NCBI GenBank assembly: GCA_024275995.1
Contig: JAJRYB010000022.1
Span: forward strand, 1-61,914
Reading direction: 5' to 3'
Origin: Planctomycetota bacterium
GTDB lineage: Bacteria > Planctomycetota > Phycisphaerae > SM23-33
Length of the DNA stretch: 61,914 bases
The stretch's first letter is position 1, and each line of letters begins with the position of its first letter. Positions 24,393 to 32,766 of the stretch are shown here, piece by piece. A program made the position numbers and the translations under genes. Under the pieces are notes generated by a model that had not been told where the DNA came from, ran no database searches, and saw only the letters and a list, made by a program, of their open reading frames with translations.

Positions 24393-25511
24393 TTACTCCA
24401 TCCCGAACATCCGCTCTTTCAGGTCGAGGTAGTACAGGTAGTCCTCCTGCTTGACGTTCGGCGGGCATCGGTGATCGCAGAACGGTATGTACCCGCCGCG
24501 CTCGACGTAGGGGACCAGCGATTCGAGGTATTTCCTGATCGCTTCGGGGCCCTTGCCCAATTCCATCTTGTCCACGCCGCCCATTATCCGCAGGTCCTTG
24601 CCGTATTCGTCCAGCAGCTCGCCCGGGTGCGCGCAGGAGTTCACCTCGTAGGGGAACAGGCAGTTGATTCCGCCTTCCATCAGCAGCCCAAGGATCGGGC
24701 GAACGTCGCCGTCGCAGTCGGTGAGCCATATGTCGATCCCGTGCGCGTGAAGCCGCCTGCTGATCCTCTTGTACCGCGGGACCACCACGTTTTTGAAGAA
24801 ATCGTGCGTTACGATAGGCCCGTGATTGAAACAGATGTCCTCCCACCCGCTGGCGAAGTCGAAATCGATGACGCCCAGCACCTGGTCCAGAAAGTCCTCC
24901 ACCAGCACGCAGCTGGTTTCGACCATGTCTTCGACCATGGCTGGGTAATCGAAGCAGGCATAGGCCAGCCCCTCGAACGTCAGCAGGTCGCGGACCTTTC
25001 CGATCATCGATCCGCAGTCCACAGCCACCGGAAAGTCGCGATCGGGTGGGTAAAGCCTCTTGAGTTCATCGAGGTCCACCTTTCGCGCGGGATCGTCACG
25101 GCGGAAACGCTCTTCCTTCATTCGCTTCCAGTCGTCGGGCGTTTCGATGGGGCTTTTGGTGAAGTGCGGGATCGTGGAGTGCCCGTCCTTCGCCACCTCG
25201 CCGATCAGGCCCTCTGCGTTCCGGATGATCTTCTTGTCCGCCGTCTCCTCGATAACCTTGTACTCGAACTGCGGATGCATCCACGCACTACCGTGCTGCG
25301 CGTATCTATCGAAGTTGAAGAAGACATCCGCTTCGGCATTGTTCGTGATCCCGTTATCGCGGAAGATCGGCCATTCCGAAAAATTCTCCTGCCAGTATCC
25401 GAACTCCATGTTGAAGCAGCGGTCAACCGGCCTGTAGTGCATCTGGTTGTTGAACCGCTCGCGATCGGTCATTGCGCTTTTCCACTTGGGACGGCATGGC
25501 GTTACGGACAT
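24393..25511 (-). CDS. Uroporphyrinogen decarboxylase (URO-D)/MtaB-like family protein
   Basis: 372 aa. The URO-D TIM-barrel fold is suggested by TDRERFNNQMHYRPVDR at the N terminus, a central DFASGWEDICFNHGPI, and a C-terminal NVKQEDYLYYLDL. It lacks the Arg-rich HemE N-terminal signature, so it is not HemE. Proteins of this subgroup are often methyltransferases acting with corrinoid proteins, or are uncharacterised in Planctomycetes and Firmicutes sugar islands. ATG 25511 has GGGAG at 8 nt; an internal ATG at 25472 has no SD. A promoter lies at 25616-25589. Substrate unknown. Confidence 0.8.
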   Translation of the reverse strand: MSVTPCRPKWKSAMTDRERFNNQMHYRPVDRCFNMEFGYWQENFSEWPIFRDNGITNNAEADVFFNFDRYAQHGSAWMHPQFEYKVIEETADKKIIRNAEGLIGEVAKDGHSTIPHFTKSPIETPDDWKRMKEERFRRDDPARKVDLDELKRLYPPDRDFPVAVDCGSMIGKVRDLLTFEGLAYACFDYPAMVEDMVETSCVLVEDFLDQVLGVIDFDFASGWEDICFNHGPIVTHDFFKNVVVPRYKRISRRLHAHGIDIWLTDCDGDVRPILGLLMEGGINCLFPYEVNSCAHPGELLDEYGKDLRIMGGVDKMELGKGPEAIRKYLESLVPYVERGGYIPFCDHRCPPNVKQEDYLYYLDLKERMFGME

Positions 25512-25588
25512 TTACTTTTCTCCCTGGGCTTTGCACTTCTGCAACGTTGCGGGCGTGCGAAGCTTCCGATTTTCGATTCAGGCCGCGC

Positions 25589-25616
25589 AGTCTATCCCGC
25601 CAGTCCACTCCGTCAA
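25589..25616 (-). promoter_or_regulatory. Sigma-70-type promoter for the URO-D-like gene
   Basis: Minus strand TTGACG at 25616-25611, a 16-nt spacer and TAGACT at 25594-25589, about 70 nt upstream of ATG 25511. Confidence 0.6.
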
Positions 25617-25947
25617 GCAAAATTCAATCCACATTTAAAGAGGGAGATTAAAGGGGGCAGTGAGCAGGCAGGTTCGCGGCTCGTAAATGTTGAACACGCA
25701 TCCAACTGCTTATGCAGGTGATGGATAGGTATGGAAAGTTCCCCTTTTGTGCGCCCGGATGGACCAGCGACCATCCGATTCGTCCGAAAAAAATACAAAA
25801 AAATATTCCACGCCTGAATAAAGACTTGCGCACCGCACTTTTCCAAAAGTTCCCCTTTCGGGTAGCACGAACGTGGGTATTGGCCCAAGTATGGAGGCGC
25901 GTGCTATGCGCGCTGAAGTTGCTTGACAATTAAAGAACGAAAAACCG

Positions 25948-26030
25948 ACACAGAGAAACAGAGGAAAATGAGGTTTAAAAACAAAGCAAAGCGTTTTTTA
26001 ATTTCTCTGCGTCTCTGTATCCCTGTGTGT
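25948..26030. repeat. Long imperfect foldback, CAGAG-rich
   Basis: The left arm ACACAGAGAAACAGAGGAAA (25948-25967) pairs with the right arm ATTTCTCTGCGTCTCTGT (26001-26018), around an AT-rich loop. The outer right side repeats CTGTGTG. Such ACACAGAGA-type low-complexity foldbacks recur in environmental genomes; function unknown. Confidence 0.5.
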
Positions 26031-26117
26031 AATAAGACGTTACGTATTTTCGCCCCTCGAAAAACCCTTTCCAGCCTGTTCCCGGTTGTCCCAGGATTTG
26101 CGGAGCTGTGCGGACTT

Positions 26118-26310
26118 GTACGAAACGGTACGCTTTGGTACGGACGGGTACGTTTCGGTTCGCTGCGGCGCAGCCCGGTACGGGCGAAGACGGGTACGGA
26201 CTTGTACGCTTTGGCTCGCCACGGCGCAGCCCGGTACGGGCGAAGACGGGTACGTTCTCCTGCGCAACGGCCTGCTGCGGCGCAGCTCTTGAGCGAAGAC
26301 GGGTACGGAG
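26118..26310. repeat. GTAC-rich tandem repeat, 56-bp unit, about 3.5 copies
   Basis: Units run 26118-26173, 26174-26229 and 26230-26285, plus a partial fourth to about 26310. The first three end GGCGCAG; units 2 and 3 begin CCCGGTACGGGCGAAGACGG identically, and GCGAAGACGGGTACG recurs in unit 4. The hexamer GGTACG occurs again and again. A unit of 56 is not a multiple of three, and no conserved frame runs through it, so it is probably non-coding. Confidence 0.75.
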
Positions 26311-26333
26311 CGCGTAGCCCTGGCGCGCATAAA

Positions 26334-26370
26334 GACAGGGCTGCACCGGCCGAAGCGGTACAGCCCTGTC
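26334..26370 (-). terminator. Stem-loop after the PAS/GGDEF-like gene, possible terminator
   Basis: A perfect 10-bp stem GACAGGGCTG / CAGCCCTGTC with an inner ACCG/CGGT stem, 30 nt after the stop codon of the minus-strand gene. There is no T-run, so it may be a processing or stability element instead. Confidence 0.45.
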
Positions 26371-26400
26371 AGAGGAGATATCAATCCCCACGAATTCCAG

Positions 26401-27324
26401 CTAGAACGAAACCTTGTTTCCCCCGCCTTCCTTGCTGGCCTGCATCCATCGATGCGCCCGCTCGACGACGTCCTCGACCGCATCTTCCACGTCGGCGGCT
26501 GCGGCGCCTACGGAAACCGTGACTCCCAGTACACGGTCTCCCGCCTGGGTGTAGGTCTGGTCGACGAGACGGCGAACCCGGTCGCCGATCGCGTACAGGT
26601 CGCTGTACTGGAGGATCGGAACAATCGCCAGGAACTCGCAGTCTTCCCAGCGTCCTACGGTATCGTAAGATCGCAGCGAATTGGCGAACGTCCTGCCTGC
26701 CAATCTCATCAACTCGTCGGACGTCTGGCGGCCATGGGCTTCTTCGATGTCCTCGAAGTTGTCGATAGTGGCCATGATCACACCGAAGTTCCATTCGTAG
26801 CGACGCATTTCATCGAAGCGCGCTTCGAGTCGCATCTCGACGTATCGACGATTGGCGAGCCTCGTTACCGGGTCGATGAATCCCGCCTCCTTGACAAGCT
26901 CGGCCGCGGCGAGCGCCTGGCTGGCGGAGGAGTTATCGGTGAAGACCTCCATGACGCCTTCGATCCGGCCGGAGGCATCGCGGATAGGCGCGACGCGCAT
27001 GGATATGGGGATAAGGTGCCCGGCCTTGTGACGTATGTACGCGTCCTGCGTGCGGATTTGCCCGTCTTCGAGCGTCTGGGCGGCGGGGAACGATCCGCTG
27101 CATACGTGCGTCACTTCGTTGTCGAAGTGCAGCAGGATATCCTCGCAGCAGGATTTGCCGACGATCTCGTCGAGACGATATCCGGTGAGCTGCTCGGCGC
27201 CGGGATTCCAATAAGTCACTTGACGATTGTGGTTTACAAACACGACCGCATCGAAGGTGTTTTCGACGAGACCGCGATAGAACGCCTGCGGGGTCTGCTG
27301 TTCGATAGCGACTTGATCAGCCAT
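26401..27324 (-). CDS. PAS domain protein with degenerate GGDEF domain
   Basis: 307 aa, soluble. An N-terminal PAS sensor (residues about 10-130: AFYRGLVENTFDAVVFVNHNRQ, YWNPGAEQLTGY) with a PAC-like end (GRIEGVMEVFTD). A GGDEF-type domain follows from about 145 (FIDPVTRLANRRYVEMRLE). Where active diguanylate cyclases read GG(D/E)EF after R-Y, this one reads RWEDCEF, so the catalytic loop is lost and c-di-GMP synthesis is unlikely; a receptor or protein-binding role is possible. No I-site RxxD is obvious. SD AAAGGA before ATG 27324. It stands alone, flanked on both sides by foldback sequences. Confidence 0.88.
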   Translation of the reverse strand: MADQVAIEQQTPQAFYRGLVENTFDAVVFVNHNRQVTYWNPGAEQLTGYRLDEIVGKSCCEDILLHFDNEVTHVCSGSFPAAQTLEDGQIRTQDAYIRHKAGHLIPISMRVAPIRDASGRIEGVMEVFTDNSSASQALAAAELVKEAGFIDPVTRLANRRYVEMRLEARFDEMRRYEWNFGVIMATIDNFEDIEEAHGRQTSDELMRLAGRTFANSLRSYDTVGRWEDCEFLAIVPILQYSDLYAIGDRVRRLVDQTYTQAGDRVLGVTVSVGAAAADVEDAVEDVVERAHRWMQASKEGGGNKVSF

Positions 27325-27449
27325 GCCTCTTTCCTTTGCTGCACATGGAAGGTCGTCTTGGAAAGCGTGGAACGATTCCAGCGCCTATACAGGAAGTTAT
27401 CGTTTCGAGAGAGGAGGCTCTTTAGTAAGGAAAACAGACTGCAGGCTAC

Positions 27450-27518
27450 AGACTTCAGGCCTCAGACTGCAGGAAAAACACAAACCCGTTTGTCCCTGAA
27501 GCCTGAGGTCTGAGGTCT
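27450..27518. repeat. Long imperfect foldback downstream of the DUF1015 gene
   Basis: The left arm AGACTTCAGGCCTCAGACTG (27450-27469) pairs with the right arm (about 27495-27518), the two matching at about 20 of 24 positions. A perfect inner stem ACAAAC-cc-GTTTGT lies at 27480-27493. It starts right at the stop codon of the DUF1015 gene and could act at its 3' end. Confidence 0.5.
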
Positions 27519-28805
27519 TCACTCCAAAGGCTTGATCACCATTCCGGTTGCGAGCTTCGGGTAGAAGTAGGTGCTCTTGTGAGGCATGGACCCGCCGGAG
27601 GATGCGATATCCTGAACAACCGTCAGCGGCGTCGACTGCATGCACACGCCCAATTGCGCCCTGCCCGAACTGCACGCGCGGCGAACCGCCAGGGCGTCCG
27701 GGGTGTACTCGATGGAAAGGTCGTCCGTTCGCCACGGCGTCAGCGCACCGTCGATAATGAGCTTGTGCAGCACGGCGACGTCAAGGCGGCGCCACTGGTC
27801 GGACTCATCGGAGGCGACCTCCTGCATGGCTGCGGGGTTCACCAGGCGAGCGATCCACAACTCCGCAAGCGAGGCGTCCATGAACGCGATTGCCCCTTCG
27901 CCGTATCGTCGCAGAAAGGCGCCGGCGTCGGAGAGGTCCGCGTCGTCCAGGCTGCAGCGCTGCCACTCGAAGTCCGTCGCCGACCTGGCGAGGCGCTCGA
28001 CCGTGAACTCGTCCCTCAACCCGGAGATTATACGATGCGTAGGAAGAACCAGAAGCCCCGGATCGTCGCGCGGAACCAGGGCGAACATAACGAAGTTCGC
28101 CTCGTGGTCGGCGTTGATGCTTCCGGCTGCGAGCAACTCGTCGCGGTAGGCCAGCGCGGTGGTGTAGCGATGATGCCCATCGGCGATGTATGCGGGCGTG
28201 AGCTTCAGAGATGCCTGGATCGTCGCGATCGCTCCGGGATCGTCGAGAACCCAGAGACGCTCGGTCACGCCGTTCAGCTCGCCCCAGATATCCGGCAAGG
28301 TTCGCACGGACGACCAGAGCGTCTCGGCTGCCTCACCGTTGGAATCCTCGTAGAAGGCGAAGATCGGCGACAGTTGGGCGGACGTGTGGCGGGTCAGCTC
28401 GAGACGATCCGCACGAGGTCCGGGAAAAGTGTGCTCATGGGGAATCACGTCCTCACCCAACGGCGTGGCGCGAACGCCGCAGATCATCGCGCGGCGATTG
28501 TAGATCTTGCCCGACCAGCGATACTCCTGCTCATAGGCGTACAGCGCGGGTTTTTCGTCCTGGCGGAGCGTTCCGTCGGACTTCCATTCGCCCAGCACCC
28601 ACGCGGAGTGCTGATAGCCCTTGAGAGGACCGGCCTGGTCCGGTGGAAAGTGAGGCAGGTCGATCGCGACGATGTTTTTGGGATCGCGAGCGAGAAGCGC
28701 GTTGCGATCTTCGGCGTTGATCACGTCGTAAGGCGGGGCGATGTTCAAACTGACGTCGCTCGCCTTACCCGGAAACCGCCAGCCACGGAACGGCCTGATG
28801 TCCAT
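27519..28805 (-). CDS. DUF1015 family protein
   Basis: 428 aa. Clear member of the DUF1015 family: the N-terminal RPFRGWRFPGKASDVSLNIAPPYDVIN, the central YIADGHHRYTTALAYRDE and the C-terminal MPHKSTYFYPKLATGMVI are the family's conserved blocks, and the length is typical. The ADGHHRY motif resembles ParB/Srx-like nucleotide-dependent kinase sites, and some relatives are thought to act as serine kinase-like proteins; the role here is not known. SD TAGGAG before ATG 28805. Divergent from the porin-like gene. Cytoplasmic. Confidence 0.93.
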   Translation of the reverse strand: MDIRPFRGWRFPGKASDVSLNIAPPYDVINAEDRNALLARDPKNIVAIDLPHFPPDQAGPLKGYQHSAWVLGEWKSDGTLRQDEKPALYAYEQEYRWSGKIYNRRAMICGVRATPLGEDVIPHEHTFPGPRADRLELTRHTSAQLSPIFAFYEDSNGEAAETLWSSVRTLPDIWGELNGVTERLWVLDDPGAIATIQASLKLTPAYIADGHHRYTTALAYRDELLAAGSINADHEANFVMFALVPRDDPGLLVLPTHRIISGLRDEFTVERLARSATDFEWQRCSLDDADLSDAGAFLRRYGEGAIAFMDASLAELWIARLVNPAAMQEVASDESDQWRRLDVAVLHKLIIDGALTPWRTDDLSIEYTPDALAVRRACSSGRAQLGVCMQSTPLTVVQDIASSGGSMPHKSTYFYPKLATGMVIKPLE

Positions 28806-28946
28806 GTGAGTCTCCTAAGGTCAGGCGGATACATTACCGTCGTCGCGTGGATGAAAAAACCGGAAAACGTGGAAAATTTCACAATACCGCTGGGGTATTT
28901 CACAGCGATTGTCCGATGTAACTCGAATACTCGAAGGAGCGAATGA

Positions 28947-30353
28947 ATGAAGCAACGGAAGCACACCGCAGTATTGGTATTGACGCTACTGGCTGGTATC
29001 GGTTCCCAGGTCGCGCTGGCCGGGACGCCTGAGGCGAGCGCGAAGTCCGAGAATGGAAAGCTGCGCCATCGCGTGGCGAAGCTGGAAAGCACCGTCGCGG
29101 AGTTGAAGGACCTCGTTCTCCGGCAAGCCGATATGCTCAAGCAGGCCAATACCCGTAGCGACAAGCTCGCGGGCGTCCAGCAGCGCTACGAGATGCGCAA
29201 GATCATGCTCAAGGACGCCGAGAAGCACCAGGCCAACAACCCGGGCGCCTTTGCCGTATGGTCGAACCTCGGCATCCAGCTCTACGGAAAGGTCAAGTTG
29301 GACGCCTCGTTCGACACGTCACGCACGTCCACGGGCGATTTCGCCAGGTGGGTCAATTCCGAGGACACCAACCACGACGACGGCCAGTTCAACATGACCG
29401 CCAACGAGACTCGCCTCGGTATGAAGATCACCGGACCCTCGTCCGATATCGTCAAGACCAGCGGACTCATCGAGGTGGATTTCTACGGCGGCAGCGCCGA
29501 AAACTCCCCTCACCCCCGGATGCGCCATGCGTACATGAAAATAGAATGGCCCAGGGAACGGTTCAGTATACTCGCCGGGCAGACGTGGGACGTAATCGCG
29601 CCATTGTGGCCCACCACGTTGAACTACTCCGTCCAGTGGTGGGCGGGCAACATTGGCTTCCGTCGCCCGCAAATCCGCCTGACCAAGAGCATCCGCCTGG
29701 GTGACAGCGTGGACATGAAACTTGAGGGCGCGCTTACGCGAACGCTGGGCGATACGACGGGCTTCGATCCGGGCGACACGGGCGAGGACGCAGGCTATCC
29801 CGGCGTACAGGGTCGCGCGAGCTTCACGTTCCCGCTTTTCGGCGGTCGCAAAACCACCGTCGGAGCGTCGGGACATTTCGCCGGTGAGGAGTACGACAGG
29901 GACGCTGCCGGCGGACATAGCGAAACGTACACGTGGTCGGCGAACCTCGATATCACCTGCCCCGTCACCGATTGGCTCACGATCAAGGGCGAGATATTCA
30001 CCGGGCAGAACCTCGACACGTACGTCGGAGGCATCGGGCAGGGAGTCGACGTGGACGGCGGCGTAACCGAACTGCGAAGCAGCGGCGGATGGATAGCTGC
30101 AAGCCTCGGGCCGTGGGACAAGTGGCGGTTCAACCTCGGCATCTCCGGCGAGATGATCGCCGATAGCGACTTCGACAGCGTCGCCGGACAAAGCGCCAGA
30201 ACGTGCAACAGCACGATCTTCGGAAACGTGCTCTACCAGGTGAACAAGAACACCACCGTCGGGCTGGAAGTCTCCCGATGGTATACCGAGTACAAGAACC
30301 TTTCCGCCGGCGACAGCATCCGCGTGCAGGGTTCACTCATTTACAGTTGGTGA
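28947..30353 (+). CDS. Porin-like outer membrane beta-barrel protein
   Basis: 468 aa. Signal peptide (TAVLVLTLLAGIGSQVALA), then a coiled-coil segment (residues about 38-75, RHRVAKLESTVAELKDLVLRQ) as in trimeric porins with periplasmic coiled coils. The rest is a barrel of alternating strands with many aromatic/Gly turns and a terminal Trp (SLIYSW) typical of BAM substrates. It resembles the DcaP-like porin family (NETRLGMKITGPSSDIVKTSG then GQTWDVIAPLWPTTLNY). Probably a channel for small solutes. SD GAAGGAG. Its last 17 bp overlap the convergent PDZ-protein gene. Confidence 0.85.
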   Translation: MKQRKHTAVLVLTLLAGIGSQVALAGTPEASAKSENGKLRHRVAKLESTVAELKDLVLRQADMLKQANTRSDKLAGVQQRYEMRKIMLKDAEKHQANNPGAFAVWSNLGIQLYGKVKLDASFDTSRTSTGDFARWVNSEDTNHDDGQFNMTANETRLGMKITGPSSDIVKTSGLIEVDFYGGSAENSPHPRMRHAYMKIEWPRERFSILAGQTWDVIAPLWPTTLNYSVQWWAGNIGFRRPQIRLTKSIRLGDSVDMKLEGALTRTLGDTTGFDPGDTGEDAGYPGVQGRASFTFPLFGGRKTTVGASGHFAGEEYDRDAAGGHSETYTWSANLDITCPVTDWLTIKGEIFTGQNLDTYVGGIGQGVDVDGGVTELRSSGGWIAASLGPWDKWRFNLGISGEMIADSDFDSVAGQSARTCNSTIFGNVLYQVNKNTTVGLEVSRWYTEYKNLSAGDSIRVQGSLIYSW

Positions 30354-31314
30354 CACCGGCGTTCGGCGGCGAAAGTTTTCTTCCATCGTCGTCGTCGCGT
30401 GGATGTCTGCGGAAATCCTCGCAGAGGTCTTTCATGATCTCCTCGACCATCCGGCGTAATTCCCGGCGGAGTTCCATCTGCTCACGCAGAGGCTCGTGGA
30501 GCCTGCCGAACTCACGCGGCGGCAACGACCAGAATCCGCCTTCTCGCATCGACAGGTTGAATCGGCGATACACCTTCCACGCCGCGGGGTCTTTCTCGCG
30601 AAGTTGCTTTTCGCTTTCGTAGCTACGGGTCTCGGTCTTTGCGCCGTCGTCGGTCTCGCGCGTTTTGCGGACGGTGATCTTCCCGTCCTTATCGCGGTCG
30701 ATTTCCGTGGTTGTGCCGTCCTCGCGAACCCGGATCTTCACGGATGTTTCGGCACGCTGCCGCCGGCCTTCGCCAAAACTCCGCAGCTCGTCGGACAGTC
30801 CGTCGCCGTCGCCGAACGGTCGCACCGTCCATCCGGGTCCCATCCTGCCACCGTCGCGAAGGTGAAACCGGCCGAACGGCGAATCGCCCGCGTCGTCATA
30901 TTTCAAGACGATCTTCTCGCGCGGCATGGGTTTTGCCAGGCGGAGCTTAACGGTCTTCTCGCTCGCCTTGCGAACGATCCTCAGCTTCACCGTTTCGCCC
31001 GGACCCCGGCTGCTTATTTTCTTCACCAGCGCCGATATGTCACCGGAGACCTTCTCCTTGTCCACGGCGACGATCACGTCGTAACGGTCCAGACCGGCTT
31101 TATCGGCGGGGCTGTCCTTGGCGACGTTACGAACCATCACGCCCGACTTTTCCAGTTTCAGGTGATGCGCCAATGCCGGTGGTACCTCGCTCAGCATTAC
31201 GCCCATCCAGCCGCGTTCGTGCCGCCGGGTCCCGTCTGCCTTTTGGTCATCGCCCATCAACACGACGGCCGGTAACGCAGCCGCCATCGCAAGAATCAGC
31301 ATCTTCTTCCACAT
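30337..31314 (-). CDS. Secreted PDZ-domain protein
   Basis: 325 aa, starting at ATG 31314 (GGGAG at 8 nt). Signal peptide KKMLILAMAAALPAVVLM. A PDZ domain covers about residues 34-120: RGWMGVMLSEVPPALAHHL, then DSPADKAGLDRYDVIVAVD and GETVKLRIVRK, as in HtrA/DegP PDZ units, but no protease domain is present. A charged Gly/Arg/Asp-rich region and a helical C terminus (LREQMELRRELRRMVEE) follow. Likely a periplasmic binding or scaffold protein. It is the last gene of a minus-strand run; its end overlaps the porin gene by 17 bp. Confidence 0.82.
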   Translation of the reverse strand: MWKKMLILAMAAALPAVVLMGDDQKADGTRRHERGWMGVMLSEVPPALAHHLKLEKSGVMVRNVAKDSPADKAGLDRYDVIVAVDKEKVSGDISALVKKISSRGPGETVKLRIVRKASEKTVKLRLAKPMPREKIVLKYDDAGDSPFGRFHLRDGGRMGPGWTVRPFGDGDGLSDELRSFGEGRRQRAETSVKIRVREDGTTTEIDRDKDGKITVRKTRETDDGAKTETRSYESEKQLREKDPAAWKVYRRFNLSMREGGFWSLPPREFGRLHEPLREQMELRRELRRMVEEIMKDLCEDFRRHPRDDDDGRKLSPPNAGVTNCK

Positions 31315-31437
31315 GACGGAGTCTCCCATTTGCAATGTCCGCGATCCGGCGCACGGCCTTCCATGCGCCACCTTCCACTGCTACGTCTCTCGCCGAATCG
31401 GGGTTCGCAAAAACTCCGCGCCCATGCCTCGGTCCGC

Positions 31438-32667
31438 TTATTTTTTCATCGCTTCCTGGAGTGCGAGAACGGCGTAGCCGGTAACCAGCACTTTGGAACC
31501 TTCGTACCACCGATCGGCGCTGTTTACCCACGAACCGTCGTCGCCGACGCGCTTGGCGAGCGTGTTAACCAGTTCCTCCCGCCAGTTATGTTCCTTACCC
31601 TTGAAGTCTCGAATGACCGGCTCGCCCCACGCGCGCAGCGCCTTGGCGTAGACCTGGTAGTAGTAGTAAAGCCCCTGGAGCGATTTTTCCTGCGGCATGT
31701 TGGGGTTGCTGTCCAGCCGCCAGTGTCGGCGTATCCAGTCGAAGGCGGCGCGCACGCGCGGATCGGCGCGATCGACGTTGGCGTGCAGCATGCTCTTGAA
31801 GCCCATGTAGGTCATCGACCCATAGCTGCGAAGCCCCCTGCCACCCGGAACCGCTGCTCCCGCCTTGGATTCGCCCATCTTCAGGTTGTCGCGCAGGGCG
31901 GGAGCATAGACGAACCCGCCGTCGTTAGGACCGGCGACCGCCCACGCGGAGGCGTTCTTCTCGGTGGAGTTCTGCGTTCGCGTGACGAAGGTGAGCACTT
32001 CCTGCATGTCGGGATCGTCGCCCTTTATGCCCGCCTCGTGCATCGCCTGGACCCACATCCCGACGTTGCTGAGGTCAGGTCGCCCATGTTTACCGTAGCT
32101 CACGCCGCCGCGCATCGGGTGATCGGCCCCTATCTCCGCGCCGCGCGGCCCCTTCGATCCGGGTCGGATAATCAAACCGCGCAGGTATCCGATCGCCCTG
32201 CGCTTCGCCTCGTTGAATCGCGGATCGCCCGAAGCGGATATCGCCATCAGGGCGATGGAGGTCGTGTAGTTCTCCAACCCTTCCTTCGGGTCGTATATCC
32301 CCCCATCGGGGCGCTGGTAGCTCAATAGCACATCGAAGCCCCTCTTCACAGCGGGGTGACTGGTATCGTAAGAGGGATGTTGCACGAGCACCTTGAGCAC
32401 TATCCCCGTAGCTGCGGGCCTTGCGCCGGGACCGATCCGCCACCCACCGTCCGCTTCCTGCTCGCTCAGCAGGTACGCCAGGCCGGAGTTGATGAGCCTC
32501 TGGGCGGTCTCGACGTGCGCCGCGTCCATATCGCTCGTCAGCGCCGGCTGGGACGCCACGGGCTTATCGTCGCGGCGCGGCGTCTCGCGGTCGGGCGAAG
32601 TCTTCTTCGGGCAGCCAACGATTGCCGCCAGCGAAACAATCAGTACGAATGAAAATATCCTGTGCAT
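31438..32667 (-). CDS. Lipoprotein with terpenoid cyclase/prenyltransferase-like repeats
   Basis: 409 aa. ATG 32667 chosen for its AGGAG SD and lipobox (SLAAIVGC), so it is lipid-anchored in the envelope. The mature part is an alpha/alpha toroid with squalene-cyclase/prenyltransferase-type repeats: LAYLLSEQEADGGWRIGPGA, LLSYQRPDGGIYDP, YLRGLIIRP and RVGDDGSWVNSADRWYEG (QxxDGxW-like). There is no DxDD cyclase motif, so enzymatic activity is doubtful. Planctomycetes carry many such secreted toroids of unknown role. Next to LPS genes, but separated from gmhB by 99 bp that holds a weak hairpin. Confidence 0.8.
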   Translation of the reverse strand: MHRIFSFVLIVSLAAIVGCPKKTSPDRETPRRDDKPVASQPALTSDMDAAHVETAQRLINSGLAYLLSEQEADGGWRIGPGARPAATGIVLKVLVQHPSYDTSHPAVKRGFDVLLSYQRPDGGIYDPKEGLENYTTSIALMAISASGDPRFNEAKRRAIGYLRGLIIRPGSKGPRGAEIGADHPMRGGVSYGKHGRPDLSNVGMWVQAMHEAGIKGDDPDMQEVLTFVTRTQNSTEKNASAWAVAGPNDGGFVYAPALRDNLKMGESKAGAAVPGGRGLRSYGSMTYMGFKSMLHANVDRADPRVRAAFDWIRRHWRLDSNPNMPQEKSLQGLYYYYQVYAKALRAWGEPVIRDFKGKEHNWREELVNTLAKRVGDDGSWVNSADRWYEGSKVLVTGYAVLALQEAMKK

Positions 32668-32766
32668 GATTTTCTCCTGAAATAGATTGCCAATTAAACC
32701 AGTGAAGTAAACGCACGTCCGACACGAAAGTTGCATGTTTTTTCGTCGGAATCATCGAGCACGTTC

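Larger units (their letters stand above)
25617..26400. other. Gene-free intergenic stretch, AT-rich left part, repeat-rich right part
   Basis: No credible gene in 784 bp. Reading frames here lack SD, codon bias or recognisable sequence. The left part (to about 26030) is more AT-rich than the rest of the window and holds a repeated AAAGTTCCCCTTT (near 25736 and 25854). The right part holds a foldback, a 56-bp tandem repeat and a stem-loop, listed separately. Confidence 0.6.

Noticed and set aside
26118-26310. CRISPR array
   Set aside because: The units are contiguous and nearly identical with no unique spacers, and no cas gene is present.
25923-26522. 199-codon frame through the tandem repeat as a repeat protein
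   Set aside because: The 56-bp unit shifts frame each copy, there is no SD and the frame runs into an antisense region of a real gene.
28883-28899. AATACC-5-GGTATT palindrome upstream of the porin gene as an operator
   Set aside because: Short arms and no readable promoter nearby; could be chance.
32700-32760. Hairpin TCCGAC...GTCGGA between gmhB and the toroid lipoprotein as a terminator
   Set aside because: The loop is large and imperfect and no T-run follows on the minus strand.
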